A stretch of DNA of 64,000 bases from Nymphaea colorata (GCF_008831285.2 NC_045138.2:28181934-28245933); one strand, 5' to 3'; shown: positions 34,851 through 48,335, numbered from the stretch's first letter. Notes: a model not told the origin generated them from the sequence alone. Translations and numbers: made by a program.

Positions 34851-37800
34851 TTGTCATATTGGACAAAGATTAAATTAATATTTTTCCAATAACTGATCAA
34901 AATCACATTCTTTTAATCCACACTCTTTCATGTCTGTAACTATGGAAAGAGCACCCCATCTTTATTGCTTTATTATAGACAGAGTCCTTTTGCAGTGAGT
35001 GTGGGCCATTTGTTTTTTGGCAATTGGAGTCTCCTATGCAATTGAGACCATAATTTAAATATGTGTTAATACTTAAGGCTAACGTGCATGGTTTCTTCCC
35101 TTGCTAGGCCCTTTTTTCTTTTCCTCCTCATTCTTTTCTTTTCTCTTTCTCTCTTTTTTTTTTTCGATTGTTAAAAATATCTTCCCCCTCTGTTCAAGAA
35201 CATGATAAAACTTAACGCGCATGAAAGAAAGGAAGCTAGTGAGCGACCTTCTAGGCACCTTCATTGTAATTTCTCAGCGAATAAAGAGAAAAAGGCGAGC
35301 CAAATCATCCGCTAGCGTTTCTGCAAATGACTTTGCTTTTTGGTCCAATTAATGTGTTGGCATCACTGTACGCTCAACAGATACCCTAAAAAAGAGAAGG
35401 CCATTTAGGCAGGCATGGAATCTAAGATAAGTAACCATACAAAAGTTGATACACTCACTTATTTTGTGCTCTGTGCCATTCATTGTTTATGTCTGCCGAC
35501 TCCATGATTTCATAGAAAAATATGGAGTACCCAGTCGATATATATAACAAAGAAAAAAATATGTGAATGTTCATTATATTTTTTCACTTATTCTTTTTAA
35601 CTGCCTAGCAGGATGGATCAGAATACCTTCATGAATAAGTTGATTGTCTCTCGATAACTAGAATCATCATTTAATTTTCTTATATATATATATATACTTT
35701 TTCTCAACTATTCATAAAATAGTTCTCATAGCTAAAGTCACCATTCAACATATATATATATATATATATATATTAACTTGACGTGTTGAGAGGATTTTGT
35801 GATGTTGAGGATGGTTGAAGATGTATAATATGCTTGGTCGTGCTTGTAATTGTTTGGCGCATGATACGGATGATGATGAGAATGGTGCTGGTAGGGTGTT
35901 CTCGATATCATGAGGGTAAACATGTAAAATATGGATGATGATCATGTGGGTTGAAGGTGGTTTCCTTCTTGGTGCTTTGTAAATGAAGATGCGGAGGATG
36001 CCATGGAAGATCTGGAAGATGTTGATGATGAATGTGAAGGTTGGCATGTTACTGTTAATGGTCCACAGTGGTGGTCGTAAGATACTGATGACCATAATAA
36101 CGATCAGCCTAAAAATCCAAAGCGAAAGTTAGCGAGAGAAATTCAATTTTTCTTCAATCCGCCGCAATGGAGGCTACATTTAAAAAGTCATATCAATTGT
36201 GATAATGACGACAAAAATGCATGCTTAGCAGTTAGGAAACTTAGAAAAATAACTAGCATGCGTCGTTTTCATTGTGCATCTTTTTCCAATAATCCGTTTC
36301 TTGCCACACCAAACTGAAGAAATACTAATCCTTGGGAGCCACTGGAGTTCTGGCTGCCAAGGTTTAATGTTTTAAATTAAACTTTTGGACTCCAAAGAAC
36401 GTAACATGGTTCTCTATCGTTCGTGGAGGCATACTGCTTGAAAAAAGGAGCATCTCGAATATGATCTGATAACGATATTAAATGTCATTATCAAAATTTG
36501 GGCACTTCCATATTTTCAAACACATCCAAATCAGCCTTTCTCTCATTCTCTCTCATATTCTGGAATATGGATGGCAGGGAATGATGCTTCTTTTAGAGAT
36601 GTATTTGGTCTCCTTTAATGAGCTATGAAGGCGATCGCTCTGCCATGTATGAACTTTCTGCAGATGCTTTTCGGGTTTGTGCAGGTTTTAAGATATGAAA
36701 CGTTTCCTTGACCACTAGTGCGTTGTTATCTGTTCATTTTGTTATCTTTTCTACTCCTGATATGAGGTCTTCCGTCTCCAACATTTCATTCGACCTTCCA
36801 ATGTCATAACGTCAATCCTCTTTCCCATTTATTTAATGTAGGAAAGAAGAACTAAGGGAGAATCAGAAAATAAAGTATACGAGAAAAGTGAAATGCTATA
36901 CTTATTAAAATAAATCAACATATGTGAATACTATAAACAACGGAAACAATTGAAGTCATGTTTGCTAGAAGGGCTAGACATGATAAATGCTTTAATTTTG
37001 TTCAAACGTTTCCAAACTATACATGCCACATTGATCACAAGACACTTAATGCGCCGATCCCTATAATATCATTAAGTTGGTCCGAAATATTAACTCTCGA
37101 TTCAGTCATTCTGTCAGCTGCCCAAGTTTCTTTTTCTTCAATTTTCCAAAGACTTTGGTGGAGCAGTGGAAGCTCACCCACAATCTGAAAGAAAAAAAAA
37201 GCTACATTCAGTATTTATAAAAAATATGGTGCGGTTTTGTAAAATATACTTAAAAGATATGACGCCTTTCATAACAAAAAAACTAATATTATTTCATGCC
37301 TGTCTGATCTTAATTTATATATATGCCTCTATAGTAGTCTTTTAGTTAAATTCTTCATATTGCCTGTCGTCAAAAGTATTATGCACGCCACACACACACA
37401 CACTTGGTTCATGCATGCGATGGATGATGATCATTCTCCAAGGAAATCTCTTTCCGACATTTTATCGCCATTGCATGGAGGGCAGCCATTGTTCTCTCTT
37501 TTCCACATGCAGCAGGGGGAAAAAGAGCACACCATGTCTTATTCAACACCCAAAAAGTTGTTATTCATTTCTTTCGCTTTACAAGCAGATCAGCTGTCTA
37601 CCAACTCTTCTAGATGTTGGTGGGGGTGGCCAACCCCTCCAAAGGGCACATTATTGGGGCCCCGTACCTCAGCTTCTAGGGCTGCCCTCTGCAGACATTG
37701 GTCCCGTAAAGACATATCAGGGAGAATAGGGCTCAGTGGGAGAGAATAAGAGAACATGGTCTCTCTTTATGGATTCTGTCTTTAGGTAGGGGCGCCTTCC

Positions 37801-38930
37801 CTTTAGAAGCACTGGCACTTGCACTTGCACTAATTTTTCTTATGGAAGGTTGTCTGACACAGTTCTTGTGGGGCGCCTCTGAGTGCAAATATTTGGAGAT
37901 CAATAGCTTGCAGTCAGTAATGTGAATGGCAGTGTGAACGCGCTATTTTTTATTGGGGCCATAACTCCAAAAGAGGCTTTGCTAACAATCTTGAGATGGC
38001 CCCATTTCCAAATTAAAGAACGAGCCCATGTTTTCTTATGATTTTGACTTAGCCGCATAGAGTGCACTGGATTTTTATTTAACTGCATAATCTTGATCCT
38101 GAACTTATTTTGAATATTGCTTTGGGCTAAACATTTGGAAACTTTGGCTGGCTTCCATTGGTTCCAAAAGAGGCAATTTAATTAGACTTTGCACTTGCGC
38201 TTTTCATTCTTTAATTTCTTTTTCATAAAGACATTGTTCCGTCAGATAATTTTAATGGGCCGACGTTCTCCTTTGGGCTTCCAAGGATTGACAAATGGTT
38301 CTGAATCTTGCTTAGTTTTGGAGGAGGAAGCAAACACCGATTGAGCAGAACTGGAAGTTAATGTCTGAGTCCAGGTCCAAAATAAGTTCCATAAAAATGG
38401 AGTTCAAGTCTAAACCCAAAACATTTATATTTTCCACGACTTTGTTGGATCCGCATATTATATTTATATTGGTTGAAACTCTTCTCTTTTACATGAGGGA
38501 ACCACAAACAGGCTGAGTTAATTAAGACATAAATATGCAAAAGAACTTGACGGCCATGAATGTTAGAAAACAAACCCCACATGTACATGAGTGGGTACTA
38601 GTGATAATGTGAATAAAGCAGATCCAGTATCTTAAGAAGAAGGGAAGGGTAGGGCTTAGCTCTCTTTTTTCTTTACATATGACGAACCCAACGTAACAGC
38701 CAACGCGGATCACTTTCAACATGTGATCCTCTCAGCCTATATTGTAAAAAGACACAAACGACTGTTCATTTATCTGTATCAGCCTATATTGGAACATCAT
38801 CAATCTCGATTTTCTACAATCATTTATTTAACCAAAACCAAAAGGACGGGTTTTTGTTGCTTTGAATTTTAGACCAGAGGTGACTTCAGATTCTCAGATA
38901 TAAGATATCATGAAGTTTTAAGCTCTAGGA
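34851..38930. other. Intergenic region, no gene supported
   Basis: It contains (AT)n microsatellites at about 35682-35695 and 35748-35773, a (CA)n run near 37390-37402, and several short open frames without domains (36958-37188 and 37360-37749). No RNA gene was recognised. Confidence 0.45.
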
Positions 38931-38944
38931 TATGGATTATAACC

Positions 38945-41330
38945 TCGTTTGGTAAACCAACAGAAATCACCTTCAAGAGGCACTTTTTATTCTCGACAAA
39001 GACAGTGTCATGGGCTCGAATGGTTTCCCAAATGCTTTCTTTCAAATTCAGATAATGTGGAATGAGATAGGACGAGAGGCATAGAAGGTGGTTGTCGAGT
39101 TTCTAAAGAAAGATAGGATGATTAAGGTTTTCAATAAGACCATCTTCAAGGTCATTGCTAAAAAGCGAGAGACAATAAGAAATAAAGACTTTAGACCCAT
39201 AGCTTTGTGCAATAACATACACAAGATTATTGTTAAAGTTATAGTCAATCGGATGAATGACTTACTAAGGATAATAGTGAGGGTCATTCATGGGGCCTTT
39301 GTGAAGTCTCGCATGATTCAAGACCATATATATAGTTCCTGCTCACGACATCATTCATCTACCTAACATGAGAAATGGGGAGGTGGCTTGCCTTAAGCTC
39401 GACTTTTCCAAAGCCTATGATCGTGTCTGTCTTCTGCGAATTCCTGTAACAATATTAAAAATTTAGCCCTGTATTGAAGATTGTGAAGGATTTTGAAGGG
39501 CTTATAAAGGGGATTATTAAATAGATAGTTGTCTTGGTTCCTAGCCTTTTTATCGTTGAAGCCGAAATTGCTACGAGGCGGATTGGGATCTGCAGAAGCC
39601 TGAGCCTAGAAGTAGGTCGGGTTGTTACAATTCCTTAAGAGCTCATCTTATATGACAGGAAGACCCAATGTCATCCTATCTATTTATTTTAGCAATGAAA
39701 ATTGTTTCTAGAGGGCTGAAAGGCAAGATTCTCAACTGATCTATTTCTTTGCCTTCCAACCAAAGGACGGTTCCTAAACTTCTCTATGCGGATGATATGG
39801 TTTTGTTTAGCAAGGCTACATTTAAATCTCTTAAAAGATATTAAGGAATTTTTGGAATAGCTTTTTAGGAGAGGAGGTTTAGTCTTCAATTGTGTCAAGT
39901 CCTCTCTTTTCACTTTCAATGTAACTAGGGATAAGGATGCTTCTTTGGCCAAGTGGGAAGCTGATCATCTACTAATCTCCCCATTAGATAAATGGGCATC
40001 CCTTTGTTTGTATGAAAACTTATTGAGGAGTTATGTGCTGAACCCCTGACGAAGATGGAGAGTAAATTGGCCACTTGGAAAGCGAGACTCGTTTCCCATG
40101 CAAGTCGAGCTTGCCTAATAGATGATAACATTTGCTCTATAGTTGTCTATGGGATGCATTTTTCAGGCTGCCAAGGAGAGTTTTGTTGAAGATGGAGATA
40201 ACTATTTGAAATTGTTGAAAAACATAAAGCAATAACAGAAAAAAGCTTAGGGGATTAACGTGGAGCATATTTTTTTTACCCATGGAAGGCCATCGGCCTT
40301 AAAATTGACAAAGTATGTCAATCTTTTATATGAGCATTACAGCTGAGGTAACTCCTTATTTTAAGGAGCTGTTACAAGATATTTATTATCAACAAAACCG
40401 TTCCTTGATTTTTGCTGTAACTGTTTCCGTAATCTATGTCTTGATTTTTGTCAACCATGATGCTGGCATCCTTCTGTTAACATCGTTCTTTTCATGAATA
40501 TGGGCAGCTTCTTGTGGATCGATTCAACTAATAGAAGGAGAATTCATCAAATAGCAAGGAAATAGCTGTGCAGACCGAAAATTGATGGAGGCATCGACAT
40601 CCTTCATTTGGAAGAGATGAATGAGTCCTCGATGGCCAATCGAATATGCTCTGTATACAACAGGAATTCATCTATAATGGAATGGCTTGCAGTTAGATAC
40701 TTAGAGCACGGCAAAAACTTATAGACTATCAAGAAAGCTTGGAAAGGATCACGCATTTGGTCTAGCCTGGACTGGGGATGGGAGAAGGTAGAGAGCCTTC
40801 TTAAAGTGCAAAATTGTAAGTAGGGGAAATGCTCGTTTCTCGATTGATGAGTGACATAAAGATATTCTGATCCACCACATGAGAAGAATATGGGCATGTT
40901 TCTAGCCAGTTGACGCTCATGGTGGCTGACGCCAAAAGCAGCCGTGGATGGGTGGTGGGTGCTGCAACCGATGCTAGGGAAGCCCTCCAATCCCTAATGC
41001 TGAATGTTGGAAGAGATATTCAAGTGAGCAACTCTCATGGTCTCAAAAAATTGCAATCTAAAGACTTCTAGAATGCGATTTGGAAAAAAAAAAAGAAAAA
41101 AAGAAAAGAAACAAGGAAAGGTGGTGTGGTAACTGAACTAGCGAGAGCTAGCTAGGCCATTTTCCCTCCCAGGCACAATAACCTGCAAGCTTTGGACATG
41201 CTGCCAGATTATGGGGTCCCTTTAACAAATCAGTGTTTCCTATGCAAAAAGGCTAAGGAAAGCAACTAACACATCTTTATTGATTGTGAAATTATAAAGC
41301 AAGTTTGGAGTTTGGTTGTCACTGCTTTTG
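38945..41330 (+). pseudogene. Decayed LINE (non-LTR retrotransposon) reverse transcriptase
   Basis: Translation in shifting frames follows plant L1-type reverse transcriptase in order. The blocks are DKDSVMGSNGFPNAFFQ (about 38998), KDFRPIALCNNIHKIIVKVI (about 39186), GAFVKSRMIQDHI, LKLDFSKAYDRV (about 39393), DPMSSYLFILAMK (about 39664) and the catalytic LLYADDMVLFSKA (about 39780). Downstream is the RT-associated zinc-binding region (about 41150-41320) with CFLCKKAKESN and spaced Cys/His. Many stops and shifts make it dead. A TRIM solo LTR splits it at 39445-39629. The 5' endonuclease part was not found. Confidence 0.85.
39445..39629 (+). mobile_element. Solo LTR of the TRIM family, inserted in the LINE
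   Basis: The 185-bp segment begins TGTAACAATATT and ends GGGTTGTTACA. It is flanked by perfect 5-bp direct repeats ATTCC (39440-39444 and 39630-39634). It shares ATTTAGCCCTGTATTGAAGA, GGGCTTATAAA and GGTTCCTAGCC with the LTR of the HAT1-intron TRIM read on its own strand. It carries one LTR only, with no primer-binding site, as expected after LTR-LTR recombination. Confidence 0.88.
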
Positions 41331-41721
41331 TTCCTGCTCTAATTTTTATTTCTGCATATTTTGTCACTGCTTTTGTCTTCGGTGAATTCTATTTTGTCGG
41401 CTCTCTCTCATTCCTTCCTCCCTTGCTGCAAAACCCTTTTGCTTCTTTGTTTGCAAAGATATGTTTGATAACCTCTCCAAGTATGATATTTAATCAACAT
41501 TATGTGAAAACCACAGCCTAAGCAAGCAACGGATTTAGCAACTGTGGCTCTAAGACTCGGGTTGCATTGTGAACTTGCAGTCAAGGGAGTGGGGTTGGAC
41601 GACCGATCTGTGGTTCTATGATCTCCCTGGATTTATGGTAGAAAAATATGATCTATGAGGCTATCAATATCAAACATACAAGGCAGTTTATTCCGACTCC
41701 TTATGAGACTACTTTTCTAGA

Positions 41722-42890
41722 TGGGATTTTTACGTGGTTGATCTAAGTCAAGCTGGCTCAACTCTAACCGTTCAAATTTTTTACCATTATAAGCGGCAGC
41801 AGAAAAATGAATAGTTGTCAAACTCAAGAACAAAAATCAATGTCCTGATCACTGTATTCACGTCAAACTAAAATGACAAGAATTTCCATTGATATTGCCG
41901 CCTACTTCTAGCTTATTAAGCCACGTTCTCTCTCTAGATTTTCGGATTCCGTCTACAGGATGGATTCATTAGAAGCATGCAAGGGCGGAGCCAAGGAGGA
42001 GGGCTCGCAAGCATGGACGAAGCGAGGATTTTTTTTAAAGACGAGCCAAACGGTCTAACGAACTTATCCGAGTCTGACCAAACTAAACATAAATCCAAAA
42101 AATGCATTAAACAACTAAAAAATTTATTTTTTTTAATGTAATTTTTGTTTTTATAATATGCTGGGGTGGGGCCACGGCCTAGACGGGGCCCCCTCCCTCC
42201 ACCCCTTCTCGCAAGAATTAATTTCACCAATCTTTATTCAATTCAAACACATAAGTTCAGAGTAGGGGATGCATAGGTACGGCGGTGCCTGGCTTCCTAT
42301 TTTTTTCATTCAAAATATATTTCTAAAAGTCTTCAAAGCCAAAGGTGCATCAATTGACTGTTTTATTATCATGCTGATAATTAAGAACAATTGACACCTC
42401 ACCATATTCAATTGTTAAAATATTAAGTCCAAAATTAAACCTATAGTTTAGCGTGATTGTCCTGTCAATCTGCTTCAAAGATTGAGGTATGTTCATGAAG
42501 CAATAGTTTTAGTGTTTCATGAACTTGTCCATATCTTTTGGGCACATTCATGAAACAATTAATGCATCGCTTCAATGGTTGCACGCAGTAACCTGAAGGG
42601 CATGGCGCAACACTCTTCCCTTAGAATAATATGTCCCAATGCGATCTCGACACTAAGCCATGTTAGCGTCATGATATACTCAATTAAACTAACTACTTCT
42701 TATTAGATTGAGACATATAGTGCTTGTTCTTTATGTTTTGAGATTTTTAACCTTAGAGTTAACAAAATTTTCATTATTGTTGATCAAATAATATAATAAA
42801 ATTTCATGAATACTCAGAATCTTCACAAAAGAACTTAAAACGAAGAGCTTTTTCCCCCAGAAAAATTAAGGTAGATATTTCGCTGGCTTG
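41722..42890. repeat. Local duplication, unit A
   Basis: Three blocks in order: GTGGTTGATCTAAGTCAAGC and following (about 41733-41895), a MITE-like element (41980-42208), and a block with ATATATTTCTAAAAGTCTT through AAAATTAAGGTAGA (about 42225-42890). The same blocks in the same order recur at about 44522-46975. This points to an old tandem segmental duplication. Confidence 0.6.
41980..42208. mobile_element. CAGGGGC-family MITE copy
   Basis: It begins CAAGGGCGGAGCC and ends near CTCCACCCCTTC, with the family block GGGGTGGGGCCACGGCCTAG inside, reversed relative to the 24.2-kb copy. It contains long A and T runs and no coding capacity. The target duplication is not clear. Confidence 0.5.
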
Positions 42891-43401
42891 ATCCCATTGG
42901 ACCCATATTTTAGTTAAACAAAACATGTGGCATGTCAAATTTAAGCAAGGGTTGATAATATGAATGTCAGTAAATGTGGAACGCAAGAAGAAACAGACAA
43001 GCTACGGCGCTCTCCTTCCTTGCACTCAAAGAACGCCATAAAACATTCTCAGCCGTTGCTATGTTTAATGATGGATCAACGCTTCAAATTGAACAGAGAC
43101 GGCTTCTCATTCTATACATTCTCCTCCATTAATTAATCAAACAAGCAATGCAAGCCCTTAAAAGAAAATAGAGCATAAGTTTGGCTAAGCGGAAAGGGAG
43201 TTCGTTTATCAATACAATTAAATACTGATTGCAAACTTGAAAATTGTTTTCTCTACTGAAGATACCCAAGTTTTGCTTGAAAAAACAATTTCAAGCATGG
43301 ACAACTAACAAAATGCTGCGACAAGTTTGTAGTATAATTGGTTGGGACGAAGGCCATGTTGAAGGTGTGTTTCTGTTTCAATTTTCGTAGGTGCTATTCT
43401 T

Positions 43402-43588
43402 CAGGGGCAGAGAGAAAGGAGGGCTGCGTAAGCCGTGACTCCACCCCAATTAATTGAAAAAAAAAATATTTTAAAAAATTAAAAATTTTTAGTTGTGTAA
43501 TGTATTTTTTTATTTATGTTTAGTATAACTCTACTAGGATAAGTTCGTTGGATGAGTCGACCTAAAAAAAATCCTCGCTCCACCCCTG
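43402..43588. mobile_element. CAGGGGC-family MITE copy
   Basis: It begins CAGGGGCAGAG and ends CTCCACCCCTG, so 9 of 11 terminal positions pair. The flanks CTATTCTT and ATACTCTC are only partly alike, suggesting a decayed 8-bp duplication. The interior is very A/T-rich. Confidence 0.6.
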
Positions 43589-44246
43589 ATACTCTCATGA
43601 GTCACATGCAGTGCACTCCATTAAGTTAAAAGCCCCAACACAATATATTACACCAGAAGTGAAGGAGAAACCATGAATAACCTCTCTCTCTCAGCCGTGG
43701 ATAACCTCTCTTACTCCCACAAATAAACAAGAGAAAAACCACCAAGACATGGGCAGCCAAAAAGACGATAATAATTGGCCTCGTTTCTTCTGACCGACTG
43801 TCCACCCAATTGTCCGTTTGCGTAAGATGAAATATCCCTACTCTTCATTTTTTCAAAAGAGGAAGCTAGGGGAAAAAGTATATCCATGAGACTATTATCT
43901 TCCCACTAATTATCAATTTTTGTATTAAAAAAGGAACAATAGTGACAGTTCATCTCACGCAAACGAGCAACTCGGCTATCAATTCTGCATCGAATTCATT
44001 TATACTAACTACCCTCGATGGTACATTCACCGACAAAATTGATAGACAAGTTTAGAATTATATTTTTTATAAAACCTCCAAAGCCATTGCAATGATCGCC
44101 CTCAATGTCTTAATATGCATCAAGGCATGGCATAGAAATGGTACACCGTCAAACACTGGTCGAGCCAGAAAAGTTAGTTGTAGGGCACAAGGATAAATGT
44201 TTTAAAATGCTCATTTAAAAATAAAATAATTTTAAGAGACTGGTGC

Positions 44247-44419
44247 GGGCAGTTGCCCACACCAGTCACCATGTGGCTCCGCCATTGTCTACATCACCTA
44301 AAAACCACAGCCCTACACAAATGAATTGTTTTGTGGGCAGTTGCCCACACCAGTCATCATGTGGCTTCGCCGTTGTCTACATCACCTAGAAACCATAGCC
44401 CTACACAAATGAATGAATT
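44247..44419. repeat. Tandem repeat, 2 x about 88 bp
   Basis: Two adjacent copies start with GGGCAGTTGCCCACACCAGT at 44247 and 44335 and continue through a shared CTACATCACCTA and CCCTACACAAATGAAT. The leading GTGGGCA/TGCCCAC forms a small palindrome. Related GCAGTTGCCCAC and TATGTCACCTACCTAAAAACC motifs reappear near 47070 and 47262. Confidence 0.75.
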
Positions 44420-44939
44420 GAAGACACTTTTGATTTCACCACACTTTAGATTGTGAAAAAAACATTTTCGTGAATATCAGCCCTTCAATTATCTTTGTGA
44501 ATAACAACCTACTTTCCAACAAGGATATTTTGCGTGGTTGATCTAAGTCAAGCTGGCTCAACTCTAACCATTAAGTTCTTTTCCATTATAAGTGGCAGTA
44601 GAAATGTGAAAAAGATGTCAAACTAAGGAAAATAACAATGTCCACATCACTATATTCATGTCACAGTAAAATGAAAAGGATTTCCAATGCATGCAAACTG
44701 CTTGGAGTATGGCTCCCTACCATTTAAAAAAAAAGGAAGTACAAAAAATAGAAAGAAATGGGAACCCTGCAGTCACTTTGTGTAAAAAATCCCATTCTCT
44801 AACAGCATTTACTGGAACAAAAACATTAAGTAAATTAATCACTTGTGTTGGTGGGTTTGCATGAAGAACAGCTAACAAAAAGCTGACGTTGACAATGCAA
44901 AACATTTCCAAAACCTATCCCTTGTCTGTTAGCTGCTCT

Positions 44940-45123
44940 TAGGGGCGAAGCCAGGATTTTTTTTAGGGGCGAGCCTATTGACCTCTGGGTAAGGGCAAAA
45001 CTGAACCAAATTAAAAAAAATACATTGTACAACTTTTTTTTTTAAAAAAAAAATCAACGTATTTTTTTAGTTAGTTGAGGTGGGGCCATGGCCTAGGTTG
45101 CCCCACCTCTCCCTCCGCCCTTG
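44940..45123. mobile_element. CAGGGGC-family MITE copy
   Basis: It begins TAGGGGCGAAG and ends CCTCCGCCCTTG, and carries GAGGTGGGGCCATGGCCTAG internally, reversed relative to the 24.2-kb copy. The flanks CTGCTCTT and TTGCTCTC are similar and may be the remains of an 8-bp target duplication. Confidence 0.6.
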
Positions 45124-45599
45124 TTGCTCTCTTAAGTGTAAGTTTTCAAGGTAAAGGAGCCTTAACAATAAGAATCCATTCAAATACCTACGGAAGTCAT
45201 TGAAGGTGAATTCAAGCACCTCATCAGCGTTCGGTTGAAAATCTTTCTTCATGAAGCTTACATTGGAATATAAGCGTTGGAGCGAAAGCAACCATCTGCA
45301 TCTAGGATCGTACCCAAAAGCACTAGCACTAGGGTATCCTTCCCTGTTCGAGAACTCTCTATTGCTTGTAGTAATAGGGGAGCCACAAAAATTGGTTGGA
45401 GGGACACTCGTTTAAAACTACTAATATTTGATGGGGGCACTTGTATACATATATAATATAAAGATAAATGTTTGAAGATGTCCTTTTAAAAATAAAGAAA
45501 TTTTAAGAGACTAGTGTGAGCAATGCACCTACTTGTTGATCAACTTTTTTTCAAATGAAAAGGATTTCATTTAATACTTCTCGCCTACCCTAGGGTGGT

Positions 45600-46200
45600 C
45601 AGCACATTAACATTGCACGTGAGCCATGTTCTCTCTCTCCATTCTCTCTCTGAATAACCTCAAGAGGTCTGGTTTTCACCTTGCAAGTAGATGCCCTCTT
45701 TGTTGTTGTGCCGAGGAAACTACCACTCACCTGGTATGGTTTTGTCGAGTGTCTCAAGATCTTTATGCACTTACTTGGTCTATGCCCCCATCGAAGTCAC
45801 AAACATATCTACAATTCGGAACCTGATCCATGGACCAACTAGAGTGAGACACAAAAAGAAATGGCGCACCATCTGGAGAATTTGGCTGTTTACGTTTTGG
45901 TGGGTCATTTGGAACTCCAGAAATGATATTATCTATAGAAATGAGGCGGTCTCAGTGGAACGCATGGCTTCCTCCATTTTGTATGATGTTTGGTTAATTT
46001 TCCGTAACCTATGGGGAAATACTGGTACAATCAACCTCATACAAGCATTAAGAGCTTATTTGTAGATGTAATCTTTTTCAAGTTCAACTTTTTGTTGGGC
46101 TTATGTTTAATGTTATTTTCTTTTCTCTCTCTCTTCATTCTCTCTCTCTCATGTATGTAGTGTATTTTGGAGGTCGCCAAAGGACTTAAAAAAAAAGTAA
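45600..46200 (+). pseudogene. LINE 3' end (RT zinc-binding domain)
   Basis: Two overlapping frames give LKRSGFHLASRCPLCCCAEE and TTTHLVWFC, a C-x2-C...H...C zinc-binding region found at the C-terminus of plant LINE reverse transcriptases. They are followed by WRTIWRIWLFTFWWVIWNSR and a stop near 46064. One frame change separates them (about 45770-45830). An A-rich tail lies at about 46188-46205. It looks 5'-truncated. Confidence 0.7.
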
Positions 46201-46975
46201 AAAATTGTCACTAAAAAAAAGGTCGGTACGTAAGTATTAATGACGGTTTATGCTGCAGTAATAGTAAAGCTTCTCACATTCCATATGCAAACAGATCATG
46301 CACTCGTTCAATTGAAATCTACGAAATTAAAACAATTAATCAAATCAAAGAGATGTACAAAACGATTAATTACACCAATCTTTGTCCGAGTCGCTGAGTA
46401 CAAATACGGGATGCATATTGACTGGCGGCGTGTTTGGACTCAGATTAGTTATCCTCCCCACCTGGATTGCATGTCAATCTATGTCATCAAAAAAGAAATT
46501 TATGCACAAAGTGATTTTTATTATTTGGCATCCGATTTAGCCATATTTTCATTAGAAATATATTTCTAAAAATCTTTAAAACCAAAGTTACACAAATTGA
46601 CTATTTTATTCATGTTGGATAATTAGGAACAAATGACACATCGCCATATTCAATTATTGATATATTAAATCAACCATAGTCCCACGTTGGAATAGTTGTT
46701 AAAATAATAAGCAACGCATGCCGAAAACGATCATAATATGTAGTACACAATAAAACAATATATTGTAATTATTTGTCTATGATCGTCACTTCAATCGTTG
46801 TACGCATTATCTGAAGGGCTTTTTAACTATGTTTTGGGATTTTTAACCTTGGAGTTAAAAAACAAATCATTATTGTAATATAATAAAAATTTCTTGAGTA
46901 CCCAAATTCCTTTACAAATGAACTTAAAAAGAAGAGTTTTTTTTCCATAAAAATTAAGGTAGAAGGAATTTCTGC

Positions 46976-48300
46976 TGGTTTTGCGGCTAGCCGAGAAATC
47001 ATTTTCGGTTTTTCGGTTTCTTTTTTTCCTTTTTTAAAAAGCTGTCACATATAGGCTAGTATGGGCATGCAGTTGCCCACAGGCGCTTTTTTTTCACTTT
47101 TACATTAATATTTTTAAATATTAGTTTTGTTATATATAGTGCCTCATATAAAAAAAATTCTTGGCGAACCATTGTCGCGGACCTATAGGGCCGAGTCAAG
47201 GTAGGGTCTGCTTGAGCCCTGGCCCCAAACTTATTTTTTTTTAAAACATTGATAATGCCTATGTCACCTACCTAAAAACCAACTGCCGACAAATTTAATG
47301 CTGTGACCCACTTTGGAAGGATATTTACTAAGGTAAAGTATATGTTTAGCATTTCACTCGTTTTTCATGAAGGCTACAGAAGCTTTAGTGACATTTATGT
47401 ATATAAGAAAAAAATTAACATCCGAGTAAAAAAAATCTAAGAAATGGCATCTGGTCGATCTAAATATACATTTGGTTGGATTTGTATCCACATTCAAATA
47501 GAATTTAGTTTTAAAGAAATATCATATATTCAATGTCCATGCATTTTGAAAGTCGGTTCTGTAGTGCCCATTGGCGAATTAACATATGAAAAGCCAGATA
47601 TGGTTAAGAGTACATCTGATTCGAATATGATATGTAGACACCACTGATTGGGATTGGGAACTCACTTTTGAATCGGGACTCCACCTATCGTAGTGATGAG
47701 TTCCAATTCAAATCGTTGATGAAACTAAGTTGGATCTCTGCTTGTCAGATTCTCTTTAAGGTTTTGAATTTTGACATCTGGATCTACCTCAGATCCAAAT
47801 TCGTCAAACCAAATCATGATCCGGAACAGGGGAGCAGCAGCTCTGTTCCCGAAGGCAGAACCAGCTTCAATTATTCTTTTGAAGCATATACAAGATCCAA
47901 ATCCAGTAACTATTTAACATTATTTTACATACCATCTGTCATGCAGTTTATAACTTTATATAAGTATCCAACCAATTCAGACTCATCAATGCTGGTTGAG
48001 TTTGAACTCATGCAGTTTATAAATACATTGTTATTGTCAGATAAAATTATTTAAAACTTAAGAAGTTTATCTGAAACGGGTTTAATCAGAACATTTGCGT
48101 CTGAATATACGAACAGATTCAATCCGTTAACTGACATCTGACATTCTTTGCTGGCAAATATTTAAACATTTTTCAATTTGGTTATTTGAAATAGTTTTGC
48201 TCTGTTTTCAAAAGCATTTTTTATTATGTTTATTCGGATTGAAATTGATTGAAAGAAACGGCACAATCTGGTTTCGATTTTAATAACGGTGAGGAAGACA
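46976..48300. other. Intergenic region upstream of the first acid phosphatase
   Basis: It contains MITE-family fragments near 47170-47240 (GGGCCGAGTCAAGG) and AT-rich DNA. Open frames at 47444-48054 show no recognised domain. Confidence 0.4.
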
Positions 48301-48335
48301 ACTAAAATAACTCACAGGTAAAAAGTTAAGAAGAA

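Larger units (their letters stand above)
44522..46975. repeat. Local duplication, unit B, carrying a LINE insertion
   Basis: It repeats the three blocks of unit A: about 44531-44689, the MITE at 44940-45123, and about 46372-46975. Extra DNA between the last two includes a LINE 3' end (about 45600-46200) and a copy of an ATAAATGTTT...TTTTAAGAGACT motif also seen at 44190-44240. Confidence 0.55.
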
